DNA from: an uncultured Lachnospiraceae bacterium
GTDB taxonomy: Bacteria; Bacillota; Clostridia; Lachnospirales; Lachnospiraceae
Reading direction: 5' to 3'
NCBI GenBank assembly: GCA_902773445.1
Contig: CACYEU010000141.1
Location: 1-8,510, forward strand
DNA length: 8,510 nucleotides
Positions 1 to 5,570 of this stretch are shown here, in pieces (within the stretch, counting starts at the first letter, position 1; every line of letters starts with the position of its first letter). Position numbers and translations under genes: made by a program. The notes beneath the pieces are model-generated. The model was not told the origin of the DNA and did no database searches. It was given only the letters and a program-made list of their open reading frames with translations.

Positions 1-143
1 CGGACAATACGATCCCAGCTTCCGTAGATACGTTTGTATGAACAGACACCGTACTGTTCGACCTCCTCCATGATATAATCCGCATACTGGGCCGAAATAT
101 TCTCGGCGTCGATCAGCAGTGCGAATCTTTTTTCTTCTGTCAT
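1..143 (-). CDS. NYN-domain (PIN-like RNase fold) protein, N-terminal fragment
   Basis: Only the first 47 codons are present; the gene runs off the left edge. The protein begins MTEEKRFALLIDAEN, followed by an acidic/aromatic helix and then YKRIYGSWD at about residues 36-44. A hydrophobic strand ending in the acidic LIDAEN motif (Asp12, Asn15), then a second strand with R-I-Y-G-x-W, is the hallmark start of the NYN/DUF88 (LabA-like) family. That family has a PIN-like metal-dependent ribonuclease fold and often carries a C-terminal OST-HTH/LOTUS domain, which could not be seen here. Family knowledge predicts Asp12 as a metal ligand, but RNase activity is inference. The ATG at 143-141 is supported by an AGGGGG ribosome binding site (155-150) six bases upstream. 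It lies 67 bp downstream of hydF on the same strand but has its own promoter-like sequence, so a functional link to hydF is not implied. Confidence 0.85.
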   Translation of the reverse strand, partial: MTEEKRFALLIDAENISAQYADYIMEEVEQYGVCSYKRIYGSWDRIV

Positions 144-153
144 GAGTTACCCC

Positions 154-173
154 CTGTCAAATACGTTTGTCAG
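154..173. promoter_or_regulatory. 20-bp imperfect palindrome at the start of the NYN-gene transcript
   Basis: The plus strand reads CTGTCAAA-TACG-TTTGTCAG, eight-base arms with one mismatched pair (T157/T170) around a four-base centre. On the minus strand it starts about where transcription should begin (roughly 6-12 bases after the -10 box) and its far arm overlaps the first two bases of the AGGGGG ribosome binding site. It could be a repressor operator, or an RNA hairpin reducing ribosome access. It does not match the LexA, Rex or CodY consensus sequences I know. The symmetry is seen directly; the function is inference. Confidence 0.4.
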
Positions 174-179
174 AAAACA

Positions 180-208
180 ATCATAGCATATTTGTTATTT
201 CCCGGCAA
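180..208 (-). promoter_or_regulatory. Sigma-A type promoter of the NYN-domain gene
   Basis: On the minus strand TTGCCG (208-203) and TATGAT (185-180) are separated by 17 bp, and a TG two bases before the -10 (TGC-TATGAT) gives an extended -10 element. Predicted transcription start is around 172-174, giving a leader of about 30 bases before the ATG at 143. The -35 box begins two bases beyond the hydF stop codon. No hairpin-plus-U-tract terminator is visible between hydF and this gene, so it may also be reached by readthrough from hydF. Confidence 0.6.
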
Positions 209-210
209 AA

Positions 211-1410
211 TCAGCTGATCAGATCATGCAGCTTCGGGAATATACGTAAGCTGCGTTCAAGCGCCCCTGTCATTTTTGCGATCGTAATTCCGTAATTAGT
301 GAACGGAATGCCTGCTGCCTGTGCCGCTTCCATTCTGACCAGGACATCCCGTTCCGTCAGCATGCAGGCTCCGCAGTGCAGAATAAGATCGTACCGGCTC
401 AGATCATCAGGAAACTCTTTGCCTGAAGCGGTCTCATAGATGAAGTCATGACCGGTCGAACGTTTCAGCCAGTTCGGAATCTTAACGGTTCCGATATCGT
501 TGCACTGTCTGTGGTGCGTGCAGCCTTCAGCAATCAGGATCCTGGCTCCTTCCTCAAGATGATCGATCGCGGCGGCACCTGCAACTGCTTCATCCAGAAA
601 ACCCTTGACCCGGGCCATCAGAATCGAGAACGACGTCAGCCGGACACTGTCCGGCACGATTTCTGCAACAATCTCAAACGCCTGGCTGTCAGTGACAACA
701 AGCGCCGGATCATTTTTTAAAACAGCCAGCGTCTGCTCCAGTTCGGTTTCACGTGTCGTCACAACGATTGCATGGCTGTCAAGGATATCGCGGATCGCCT
801 GGACCTGCGGCAGGATCATTCTGCCCTTCGGGGCTGACTCATCGATCGGCGTGACCAGCACGACAACATCGTTTTCTTTGATGAAATCACCGATCAGGCG
901 CAGGCTGCTCTTCTTCGGAGCAAGCTTTCCGAGCATTTCCTTTAATTCGTGAATATGAAAGCCGGTCAAAGCGCTGACCCAGATCTCATTGTCTGTGGTT
1001 TCAGGGATTTCATCAAGCAGATCAGACCGGTTGTGCACCAGTATATACGGGACTTGCTTCTGTCTGATCATCCCGATCAGCTGCTCTTCTTCTTCAAGCA
1101 TCGGCCTTGCGGCATCGGTGACGAGGACCGCGATATCGGTTGTTGCGAGCTTCCGCAGAGTTTTCCTGACCCGCAGTTCTCCGAGTTCTCCCTCGTCGTC
1201 AAAGCCGGGCGTATCGGTCACAACGACCGGCCCGAGCGGAAGCAGCTCCATCGCTTTGTTGACAGGGTCAGTTGTTGTACCCTTGACATTTGAAACGACT
1301 GCGATATCCTGACCTGTCACCGCGTTCATCAGGCTGGATTTACCGACATTGCGGCATCCGAAAAATCCGATATGAACACGTGAAGCGCTGGGTGTATCCT
1401 GTAAACTCAT
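211..1410 (-). CDS. hydF: [FeFe]-hydrogenase H-cluster maturation GTPase HydF
   Basis: 399 aa, normal for HydF. This cytoplasmic scaffold GTPase, working with the radical-SAM enzymes HydE and HydG, assembles the 2Fe subcluster of the H-cluster and delivers it to apo-hydrogenase HydA. The N-terminal GTPase domain has a P-loop (Gly18-Ser25, ending NVGKS), a G2 threonine stretch (KGTTTDP, 44-49), G3 DTPG (66-69), G4 NRSD (127-130) and a G5-like SAL (146-148). The C-terminal iron-sulfur domain shows CTHHRQC (Cys297, His299, Cys303) and, about 45 residues on, HCGAC (His345, Cys346, Cys349), matching the family CxH...HCxxC cluster motif. The frame is open nine codons further upstream, but I start at the ATG at 1410: GGAGG lies nine bases before it, and the extra residues would come from the U-tract of a terminator hairpin. 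The TM1266-family gene directly upstream is a typical partner. hydE, hydG and hydA are not in the window. Confidence 0.95.
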   Translation of the reverse strand: MSLQDTPSASRVHIGFFGCRNVGKSSLMNAVTGQDIAVVSNVKGTTTDPVNKAMELLPLGPVVVTDTPGFDDEGELGELRVRKTLRKLATTDIAVLVTDAARPMLEEEEQLIGMIRQKQVPYILVHNRSDLLDEIPETTDNEIWVSALTGFHIHELKEMLGKLAPKKSSLRLIGDFIKENDVVVLVTPIDESAPKGRMILPQVQAIRDILDSHAIVVTTRETELEQTLAVLKNDPALVVTDSQAFEIVAEIVPDSVRLTSFSILMARVKGFLDEAVAGAAAIDHLEEGARILIAEGCTHHRQCNDIGTVKIPNWLKRSTGHDFIYETASGKEFPDDLSRYDLILHCGACMLTERDVLVRMEAAQAAGIPFTNYGITIAKMTGALERSLRIFPKLHDLIS

Positions 1411-1419
1411 TCTATAAAT

Positions 1420-1424
1420 CCTCC
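1420..1424 (-). promoter_or_regulatory. Ribosome binding site that fixes the hydF start
   Basis: GGAGG on the minus strand (1424-1420), nine bases before the ATG at 1410. It follows the U-tract of the upstream hairpin by only two bases, so no separate promoter can fit between hairpin and hydF. This supports the 399-residue start rather than the longer reading frame. Confidence 0.8.
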
Positions 1425-1426
1425 AG

Positions 1427-1453
1427 AAAAAAACCACATCCGGAAGGATGCGG
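1427..1453 (-). terminator. Intrinsic terminator or attenuator hairpin between the regulator gene and hydF
   Basis: On the minus strand CCGCATCC (1453-1446), loop TTCC, GGATGTGG (1441-1434), then seven T (1433-1427). The stem is eight pairs, seven Watson-Crick and one G-U. On the plus strand the wobble becomes an A-C mismatch, so the element is oriented for minus-strand transcription. It begins two bases after the TAA stop of the TM1266-type gene and ends just before the hydF ribosome binding site. Structure is seen directly. Whether it terminates fully, attenuates, or is masked by a ribosome at the stop codon is inference. Confidence 0.8.
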
Positions 1454-1455
1454 TC

Positions 1456-1704
1456 TTAACGATGCTTGGCAAGGCTTGCCTTCGCAGAGACGCCGTCGAG
1501 CCTTCCGAGAGCGCCTGATAAAGCATTGATCTTATCCATCGGCGCATCGAGTGCGATACAAATGATATGGAGACTTCTCTCCCGATACGGGATCCCCATC
1601 CGGCCGATGATATGATGCCGGTATTGATGAAGCAGTTCGTTGACTTCATCAACTGAGTCATCGATATCGATGATAATACTGAGTACAGCGACTTTTGTAT
1701 CCAT
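1456..1704 (-). CDS. TM1266-family iron-only hydrogenase system regulator
   Basis: 82 aa, full length for this small family. It is a single ACT-like ferredoxin-fold domain: the N-terminal strand KVAVLSIIIDI (about 4-14), a helix with VDEVNELLHQY (18-28), the signature IIGRMGIPYRER (about 32-43), a second strand around LHIICIALDAP, a helix with INALSGALGRLDGV, and a short lysine/arginine-rich end. IIGRMG-PYRE followed by a DAP strand and an ALSG-LG-L-GV helix is characteristic of TM1266-like proteins, which lie beside hydE/hydF/hydG and are annotated as putative regulators; the molecular mechanism is not something the sequence shows. The start is the ATG at 1704; its Shine-Dalgarno is weak (CGGGA about eight bases before). 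It is the first gene after a near-consensus promoter and is followed by a hairpin and hydF, so the two genes form one transcription unit. Confidence 0.9.
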   Translation of the reverse strand: MDTKVAVLSIIIDIDDSVDEVNELLHQYRHHIIGRMGIPYRERSLHIICIALDAPMDKINALSGALGRLDGVSAKASLAKHR

Positions 1705-1741
1705 CTGTTAATCCCGTCATTCTGACATCGGTTGCGGCTCA

Positions 1742-1770
1742 ATCATACCGTTGAGGGTAACTTATGTCAA
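1742..1770 (-). promoter_or_regulatory. Near-consensus promoter of the TM1266-type regulator and hydF
   Basis: On the minus strand a perfect TTGACA (1770-1765), a 17-bp spacer and TATGAT (1747-1742, one mismatch from TATAAT). Start of transcription is expected near 1734-1736, leaving about 30 bases of leader before the ATG at 1704. This is the only convincing promoter seen upstream of hydF. Its -35 box overlaps the alternative potA start codon at 1764-1766 and lies 15 bp from the -35 of the divergent pot promoter. Confidence 0.85.
1753..1757 (+). promoter_or_regulatory. Shine-Dalgarno-like GAGGG before the alternative potA start
   Basis: GAGGG, six bases before an ATG at 1764 that is in frame with potA and adds 19 residues (MSSFEHAVVFALSIPYNIP) to its N-terminus. 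Spacing is good, but the site lies inside the spacer of the minus-strand hyd promoter and no convincing plus-strand promoter is visible upstream of it. The extension has no counterpart in PotA proteins I know. It may be a chance match. Confidence 0.3.
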
Positions 1771-1785
1771 GTTTTGAACACGCTG

Positions 1786-1814
1786 TTGTTTTTGCTCTTT
1801 CTATCCCTTACAAT
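1786..1814 (+). promoter_or_regulatory. Candidate promoter of the potA-potB-potCD operon
   Basis: TTGTTT (1786-1791), a 17-bp spacer and TACAAT (1809-1814). The -10 differs from consensus at one base and the -35 at two. It faces away from the hyd promoter. Transcription should start about seven bases after the -10, which is the A of the ATG at 1821, so the message would be leaderless. Alternatively an unrecognised promoter further upstream serves the start at 1764. Confidence 0.5.
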
Positions 1815-1820
1815 ATACCC

Positions 1821-2891
1821 ATGTCGTATAAATTGATCGAATTACAATCTGTTTCAAAGTCGTTCGGCGATCTCAAAGTCCTTGACAATTTCAGTCTCTA
1901 TGTCAGGGAGAATGAGTTTTTGACGCTCCTCGGCCCATCCGGCTGCGGCAAGACGACTTTGCTCAGGATCCTGGGTGGTTTCGAAACACCCGATGAAGGA
2001 AGGATCCTGTTCGACGGCGTCGATATCACTGATCTTGCCCCGAATAAACGGCAGCTCAACACTGTATTTCAAAAAGACACTCTGTTCTATCACATGAGTG
2101 TCGCCGAGAATATTGCGTTCGGGCTCAGGATCAGACACGCCTCAAAAGCCCTGATCAAAGAAAAGACAGATTATGCGCTTCATCTGGTCGGTCTCGACGG
2201 ATTCGCAGACCGCATGCCTGATTCCCTTTCGGGCGGTCAGGCACAGCGGATCGCAATTGCGCGGGCGATCGTCAACGAGCCGAAAGTATTGCTGCTCGAC
2301 GAACCGCTTTCGGCACTGGACCTGAAACTGCGCCAGGATATGCAGTATGAACTGATCCGGCTGAAGGAAGAGCTCGGCATCACATTTATCTATGTCACAC
2401 ACGATCAGGAAGAAGCGCTGACAATGTCCGATTCGATCGTTGTCATGAATGCCGGCAGGATCCAGCAGATCGGCACTCCCGAAGACATCTACAACGAACC
2501 GAAGAATGCGTTTACAGCCGATTTTATCGGCGACGGCAATATTTTTGACGCGCTGATGATCCACGATCAGCATGTCAGTATCCTCGGCACGGATTTCGAA
2601 TGTGTCGACACGGGTTTCGGCGAAAATAATCCGGTCGATGTCATTATACGTCCGGAGGATGTCGAGCTTGTCAGTCCCGAAAAAGGCACGATCGAAGGAA
2701 TTGTCAAATCCGTGATCTTTAAAGGCGTCCATTATGAGATGGATGTCGACGCTCACAATTACCACTGGCTTGTGCACAGTACAAAAATGGTTCCCGAAGG
2801 AACTCCTGTCGGGATCCTTGTCGACCCGTTCAATATTCAGGTCATGCATAAGCCGTCCCGTCCCGACGAGGAGGCGGCGAACCATGCGTAG
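1821..2891 (+). CDS. potA: Spermidine/putrescine ABC transporter ATP-binding protein PotA
   Basis: 356 aa, the usual PotA length. It hydrolyses ATP on the cytoplasmic face to drive polyamine import through PotB and PotC. From the start used here: Walker A GPSGCGKT (38-45), Q-loop around FQKDTLFYHMSV, ABC signature LSGGQAQRIAIARA, Walker B VLLLDEPLSALD (D-loop included), switch histidine in VTHDQEEAL, then a C-terminal TOBE-type regulatory domain with DVIIRPEDVELV. The region after the ATPase (GNIFDAL onward) is typical of PotA and related importers. The ATG at 1821 is chosen because homology begins immediately (YKLIELQSVSKSFGD). It has no Shine-Dalgarno, whereas an in-frame ATG at 1764 does, giving 375 aa. 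The stop overlaps potB by eight bases (ATGCGTAG), indicating translational coupling. Substrate is assigned from the linked PotD-type binding domain. Confidence 0.9.
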   Translation: MSYKLIELQSVSKSFGDLKVLDNFSLYVRENEFLTLLGPSGCGKTTLLRILGGFETPDEGRILFDGVDITDLAPNKRQLNTVFQKDTLFYHMSVAENIAFGLRIRHASKALIKEKTDYALHLVGLDGFADRMPDSLSGGQAQRIAIARAIVNEPKVLLLDEPLSALDLKLRQDMQYELIRLKEELGITFIYVTHDQEEALTMSDSIVVMNAGRIQQIGTPEDIYNEPKNAFTADFIGDGNIFDALMIHDQHVSILGTDFECVDTGFGENNPVDVIIRPEDVELVSPEKGTIEGIVKSVIFKGVHYEMDVDAHNYHWLVHSTKMVPEGTPVGILVDPFNIQVMHKPSRPDEEAANHA

Positions 2892-3708
2892 GCGCTGGCT
2901 TGCCGCGCCGTTTCTGCTGTGGTCGGCCGCGTTTATCATCATTCCGATCTTTATGATCATTTGGTTTGCCCTGACAGACCAGAGCGGGTCTTTCACATGG
3001 TCAAATATTCTTGAAATGGGTCTGGCTGACAATATCAAGGCACTCGCGCTGGCGCTGCTCCTGTCGATCGCGGCGACACTGATCTGTCTTGTGATCGCCT
3101 ATCCGATCGCGATGATCCTCGCCGGCAAAAAGAACGGCCGCAATACGATGATCGCGATGCTCTTTATTCTTCCGATGTGGATGAATTTTCTTCTCCGGAC
3201 GATGGCATGGCAGACACTTCTTGAAAAAAACGGTGTGATCAATACGATCCTCCGTGTACTGCATCTGCCGGCCGTTACGATCATCAACACTCCCGGCGCG
3301 GTCATTCTCGGAATGGTCTACAATTTTCTTCCGTTTATGATCCTTCCGCTCTATACCGTGCTCTCAAAGATCGACCGCGAGATCACTTATTCAGCGCGCG
3401 ATCTCGGAGCCGGTCCGTTTCAGACATTTGTCAAGATCACTCTCCCTCTGTCAAAGCCCGGTATGATCAGCGGTATTACGATGGTCTTTGTCCCGGCTCT
3501 GACAACATTTGTGATCACGGATCTTCTCGGCGGAGGAAAAGTCCAGCTGATCGGCAATACGATCGAGCAGGAATTCATTCAGGGATCAAGCTGGCATGTC
3601 GGCTCAGGCTTATCGTTGATCCTGATGATCTTTGTGTTTATCAGTATGGTCCTCGTCGCAAAATATGACCCGCAGTCGACAGGGACCGCGATCGGAGGCC
3701 GCCCATGA
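2884..3708 (+). CDS. potB: Spermidine/putrescine ABC transporter permease PotB
   Basis: 274 aa membrane protein, one of the two channel-forming permeases of the polyamine importer. Hydrophobic segments are seen at about 7-30, 52-80, 88-108, 137-160, 197-213 and 242-260, consistent with six helices. The cytoplasmic EAA-type loop that docks on PotA is SARDLGAGPFQTFVKITLPL (170-189), containing the conserved Gly and the I-x-LP element. The start is the ATG at 2884, in the last codons of potA. GAGGAGG at 2868-2874 sits nine bases before it and lies inside the potA coding sequence. The frame is open further upstream (to 2734), but that part is potA read in another frame. The TGA stop overlaps the potCD ATG (ATGA, 3705-3708). 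Operon position and gene order A-B-C-D match the classical pot operon. Confidence 0.93.
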   Translation: MRRRWLAAPFLLWSAAFIIIPIFMIIWFALTDQSGSFTWSNILEMGLADNIKALALALLLSIAATLICLVIAYPIAMILAGKKNGRNTMIAMLFILPMWMNFLLRTMAWQTLLEKNGVINTILRVLHLPAVTIINTPGAVILGMVYNFLPFMILPLYTVLSKIDREITYSARDLGAGPFQTFVKITLPLSKPGMISGITMVFVPALTTFVITDLLGGGKVQLIGNTIEQEFIQGSSWHVGSGLSLILMIFVFISMVLVAKYDPQSTGTAIGGRP

Positions 3709-5570
3709 ACCCAAGGCCTCTCAGAATCGCTAAAAGAATATACACCTTCCTGATCATACTGTTTATGTACGCACCGATCGCCGCCATGATCGTGCTGTCT
3801 TTCAACGCTTCAAAATCGCGCGCTGTCTGGGGAGGTTTCACATTCGACTGGTACAGACGCCTGGTCAGCGACGCAGGCATCCTGTCGGCATTCAACAATA
3901 CGATCCTGATCGCCCTGATCTCATCGATCGTCGCAACGGTGATCGGGACTGCCGGCGCAATCGGTCTGATGCGGATGAAAAGCCGGCCGCGCGCGGTATC
4001 AGTCGCGATCGCCAATATTCCGATGCTGAATGCCGATATCGTTACGGGCATCTCTCTGATGCTTCTGTTCATCGCAATGCGCATGACGCTCGGCTTTACT
4101 ACGGTACTGATCGCTCATATTTCGTTCTCGATACCGTATGTGATCTTAAGTGTTCTGCCAAAGCTCCAGCAATCACGCGGTGGGTCCTACGAGGCTGCGC
4201 TCGATCTCGGAGCGACGCATACACAGGCATTCTGGCGCATCGTATTTCCCGACATCCTTCCGGGTATCCTGTCCGGTTTTATGCTGGCATTTACGATGTC
4301 GATCGACGATTTTATCATCACTCATTTCACAAAAGGACCGGGTGTCGACACGCTGTCGACACGCATTTACAGTGAGGTCCGCAAGGGCATCAAGCCTGAG
4401 ATGTACGCGCTTTCGACGATCCTGTTCCTCATTGTTTTGCTGCTGCTGTTTCTGATCAATTATGCTCCCGAAAAAAAATCAAGCCGGAGCATGAAACATC
4501 TGGTCCTGTCGCGGGTCGTTCCGTGCGCCCTGGTCATTGCTGTGCTGGTATTTGCGCTGCACAGCACCGGCAAAGTATCGGCTGCCGCCGGCCGCAACGG
4601 GGAGGTCGTCGTATACAACTGGGGAGAATATATCGATCCGGACGTGATCACGATGTTTGAGAAAGAGACCGGCATTCGTGTCATCTACGAGGAATATGAG
4701 ACCAATGAAGTCATGTATCCGAAAATCTCATCGGGCGCCATCGCCTACGACGTTGTCTGTCCTTCCGAGTATATGGCAGAGCGTATGATCAGCGAAGGCC
4801 TGCTGCAGCCGGTCGACCGCTCAGTCATGCCGGAAGTCAGCAATATTGAAGACCGCTTCTTCAATGTCTGTGACAGTTTCGATCCGGGCAACCGCTATTT
4901 CACACCGTACTGCTGGGGAACCGTCGGAATCCTTTACAACACCAATATGGTCAAAGAGCCGTTTGACAGCTGGTCGATCCTCTGGGATGAGCATTATAAA
5001 GGCGAGATACTGATGCAGAACAGCGTCAGAGATGCGTTCGGCATCACGTTAAAGTATCTCGGTTATTCACTTAACTCGACCGATCTCGACGAACTGACTG
5101 AAGCGCGCGACATGCTGATCAGACAGAAGCCGCTCGTTCAGGCCTATGTCGTCGATCAGGTGCGCGATATGATGATCGGTGAAGAAGCCGCATTGAGTGT
5201 GATCTATTCAGGTGAAGCTCATGAAACAAAAGCGCAGAATCCCAATGTCGGCTATGTGATCCCGAAGGAAGGAAGCAACATCTGGATCGACGGCTGGGTC
5301 ATTCCGAAAAACGCCCGCAATGCCGAAAACGCGAACAAATGGATCAATTTTATGTGCCGTCCGGATGTCGCGACGATGAATTTTGAATACATGATGTATT
5401 CAACACCTAATAAAAAAGTCCGGGAACTGACGACCAATTCCGAACTAAAGAATTCTTCGATCCTCTTCCCTGCCGAAGAGGATCTCGACAGATGTGAAGT
5501 GTTCCGCTATCTCGGAAGCGGACCGACTGACACCTACAACAGACTGTGGCGCGAAATTAAGAGCCATTAG
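3705..5570 (+). CDS. potC/potD: PotC-PotD fusion: polyamine permease joined to substrate-binding protein
   Basis: 621 aa. Residues 1 to about 258 are a complete PotC permease: six hydrophobic segments and the EAA loop EAALDLGATHTQAFWRIVFP (163-182). Residues from about 263 are a PotD-like binding protein with its former N-terminus retained: Met263, a basic start (KHLVLSR), a hydrophobic helix (about 271-285) and VSA-AAG, a plausible signal-peptidase site after Ala293. The mature part shows VVVYNWGEYIDPDVI (Trp306, Glu308 and Tyr309 align with polyamine-binding residues of PotD), CPSEYM, WIDGWVIPKNA and MMYSTPNKKVRE, all typical of PotD/PotF. There is no lipobox (the only Cys in the helix, Cys274, follows Pro), so a tether through the helix may replace a lipid anchor. 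Start: ATG 3705 with GGAGG at 3694-3698. The junction carries an A8 run (see separate entry). The 3' end overlaps polC by 14 bp. Fusion is seen in the sequence; whether the cell makes one protein or two is not. Confidence 0.9.
   Translation: MNPRPLRIAKRIYTFLIILFMYAPIAAMIVLSFNASKSRAVWGGFTFDWYRRLVSDAGILSAFNNTILIALISSIVATVIGTAGAIGLMRMKSRPRAVSVAIANIPMLNADIVTGISLMLLFIAMRMTLGFTTVLIAHISFSIPYVILSVLPKLQQSRGGSYEAALDLGATHTQAFWRIVFPDILPGILSGFMLAFTMSIDDFIITHFTKGPGVDTLSTRIYSEVRKGIKPEMYALSTILFLIVLLLLFLINYAPEKKSSRSMKHLVLSRVVPCALVIAVLVFALHSTGKVSAAAGRNGEVVVYNWGEYIDPDVITMFEKETGIRVIYEEYETNEVMYPKISSGAIAYDVVCPSEYMAERMISEGLLQPVDRSVMPEVSNIEDRFFNVCDSFDPGNRYFTPYCWGTVGILYNTNMVKEPFDSWSILWDEHYKGEILMQNSVRDAFGITLKYLGYSLNSTDLDELTEARDMLIRQKPLVQAYVVDQVRDMMIGEEAALSVIYSGEAHETKAQNPNVGYVIPKEGSNIWIDGWVIPKNARNAENANKWINFMCRPDVATMNFEYMMYSTPNKKVRELTTNSELKNSSILFPAEEDLDRCEVFRYLGSGPTDTYNRLWREIKSH
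4471..4494 (+). other. A8 homopolymer and hidden ATGA stop/start at the potC-potD junction
   Basis: Eight A residues (4471-4478) encode part of Glu256-Lys257-Lys258 just after the last PotC helix. Thirteen bases later, ATG (4491-4493, Met263, the apparent original PotD start) overlaps TGA (4492-4494). That TGA is out of frame in the sequence as given, but comes into frame if one A is lost, ending PotC as ...EKNQAGA. The same ATGA layout is used at potB/potC. The GGAG at 4486-4489 is only one base from the ATG, too close for a good ribosome binding site. Possible explanations: transcriptional slippage, a recent one-base insertion that created the fusion, or a sequencing homopolymer error. Confidence 0.65.

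Noticed and set aside
1411..1437. Nine-residue N-terminal extension of HydF (MVFFWRIYR)
   Set aside because: Encoded by the terminator U-tract and the ribosome binding site; the start at 1410 has GGAGG at nine bases, and family homology starts after it.
1407..1742. A 111-codon minus-strand frame overlapping the TM1266-type gene
   Set aside because: Frame-shifted shadow; the protein has no family features, whereas the 82-codon frame carries the IIGRMGIPYRER signature.
1705..1820. Possible riboswitch or small RNA in the longest non-coding stretch
   Set aside because: At 116 bp it is filled by two opposing promoters and start sites; no extended stem structure, T-box or known riboswitch core was recognisable.
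2142..3038. A 298-codon open frame on the minus strand, antisense to potA and the start of potB
   Set aside because: No recognisable domain, histidine/aspartate/isoleucine-rich low-quality composition, and it spans two well-supported overlapping genes on the other strand. It is an antisense shadow, probably helped by the many palindromic GATC codon pairs.
4343..4364. Perfect tandem repeat of the 11-mer TGTCGACACGC inside potC
   Set aside because: Only two copies, not a multiple of three, and it encodes VDTLSTRIYSEV, a normal-looking conserved PotC stretch. Probably coincidence of codon choice.
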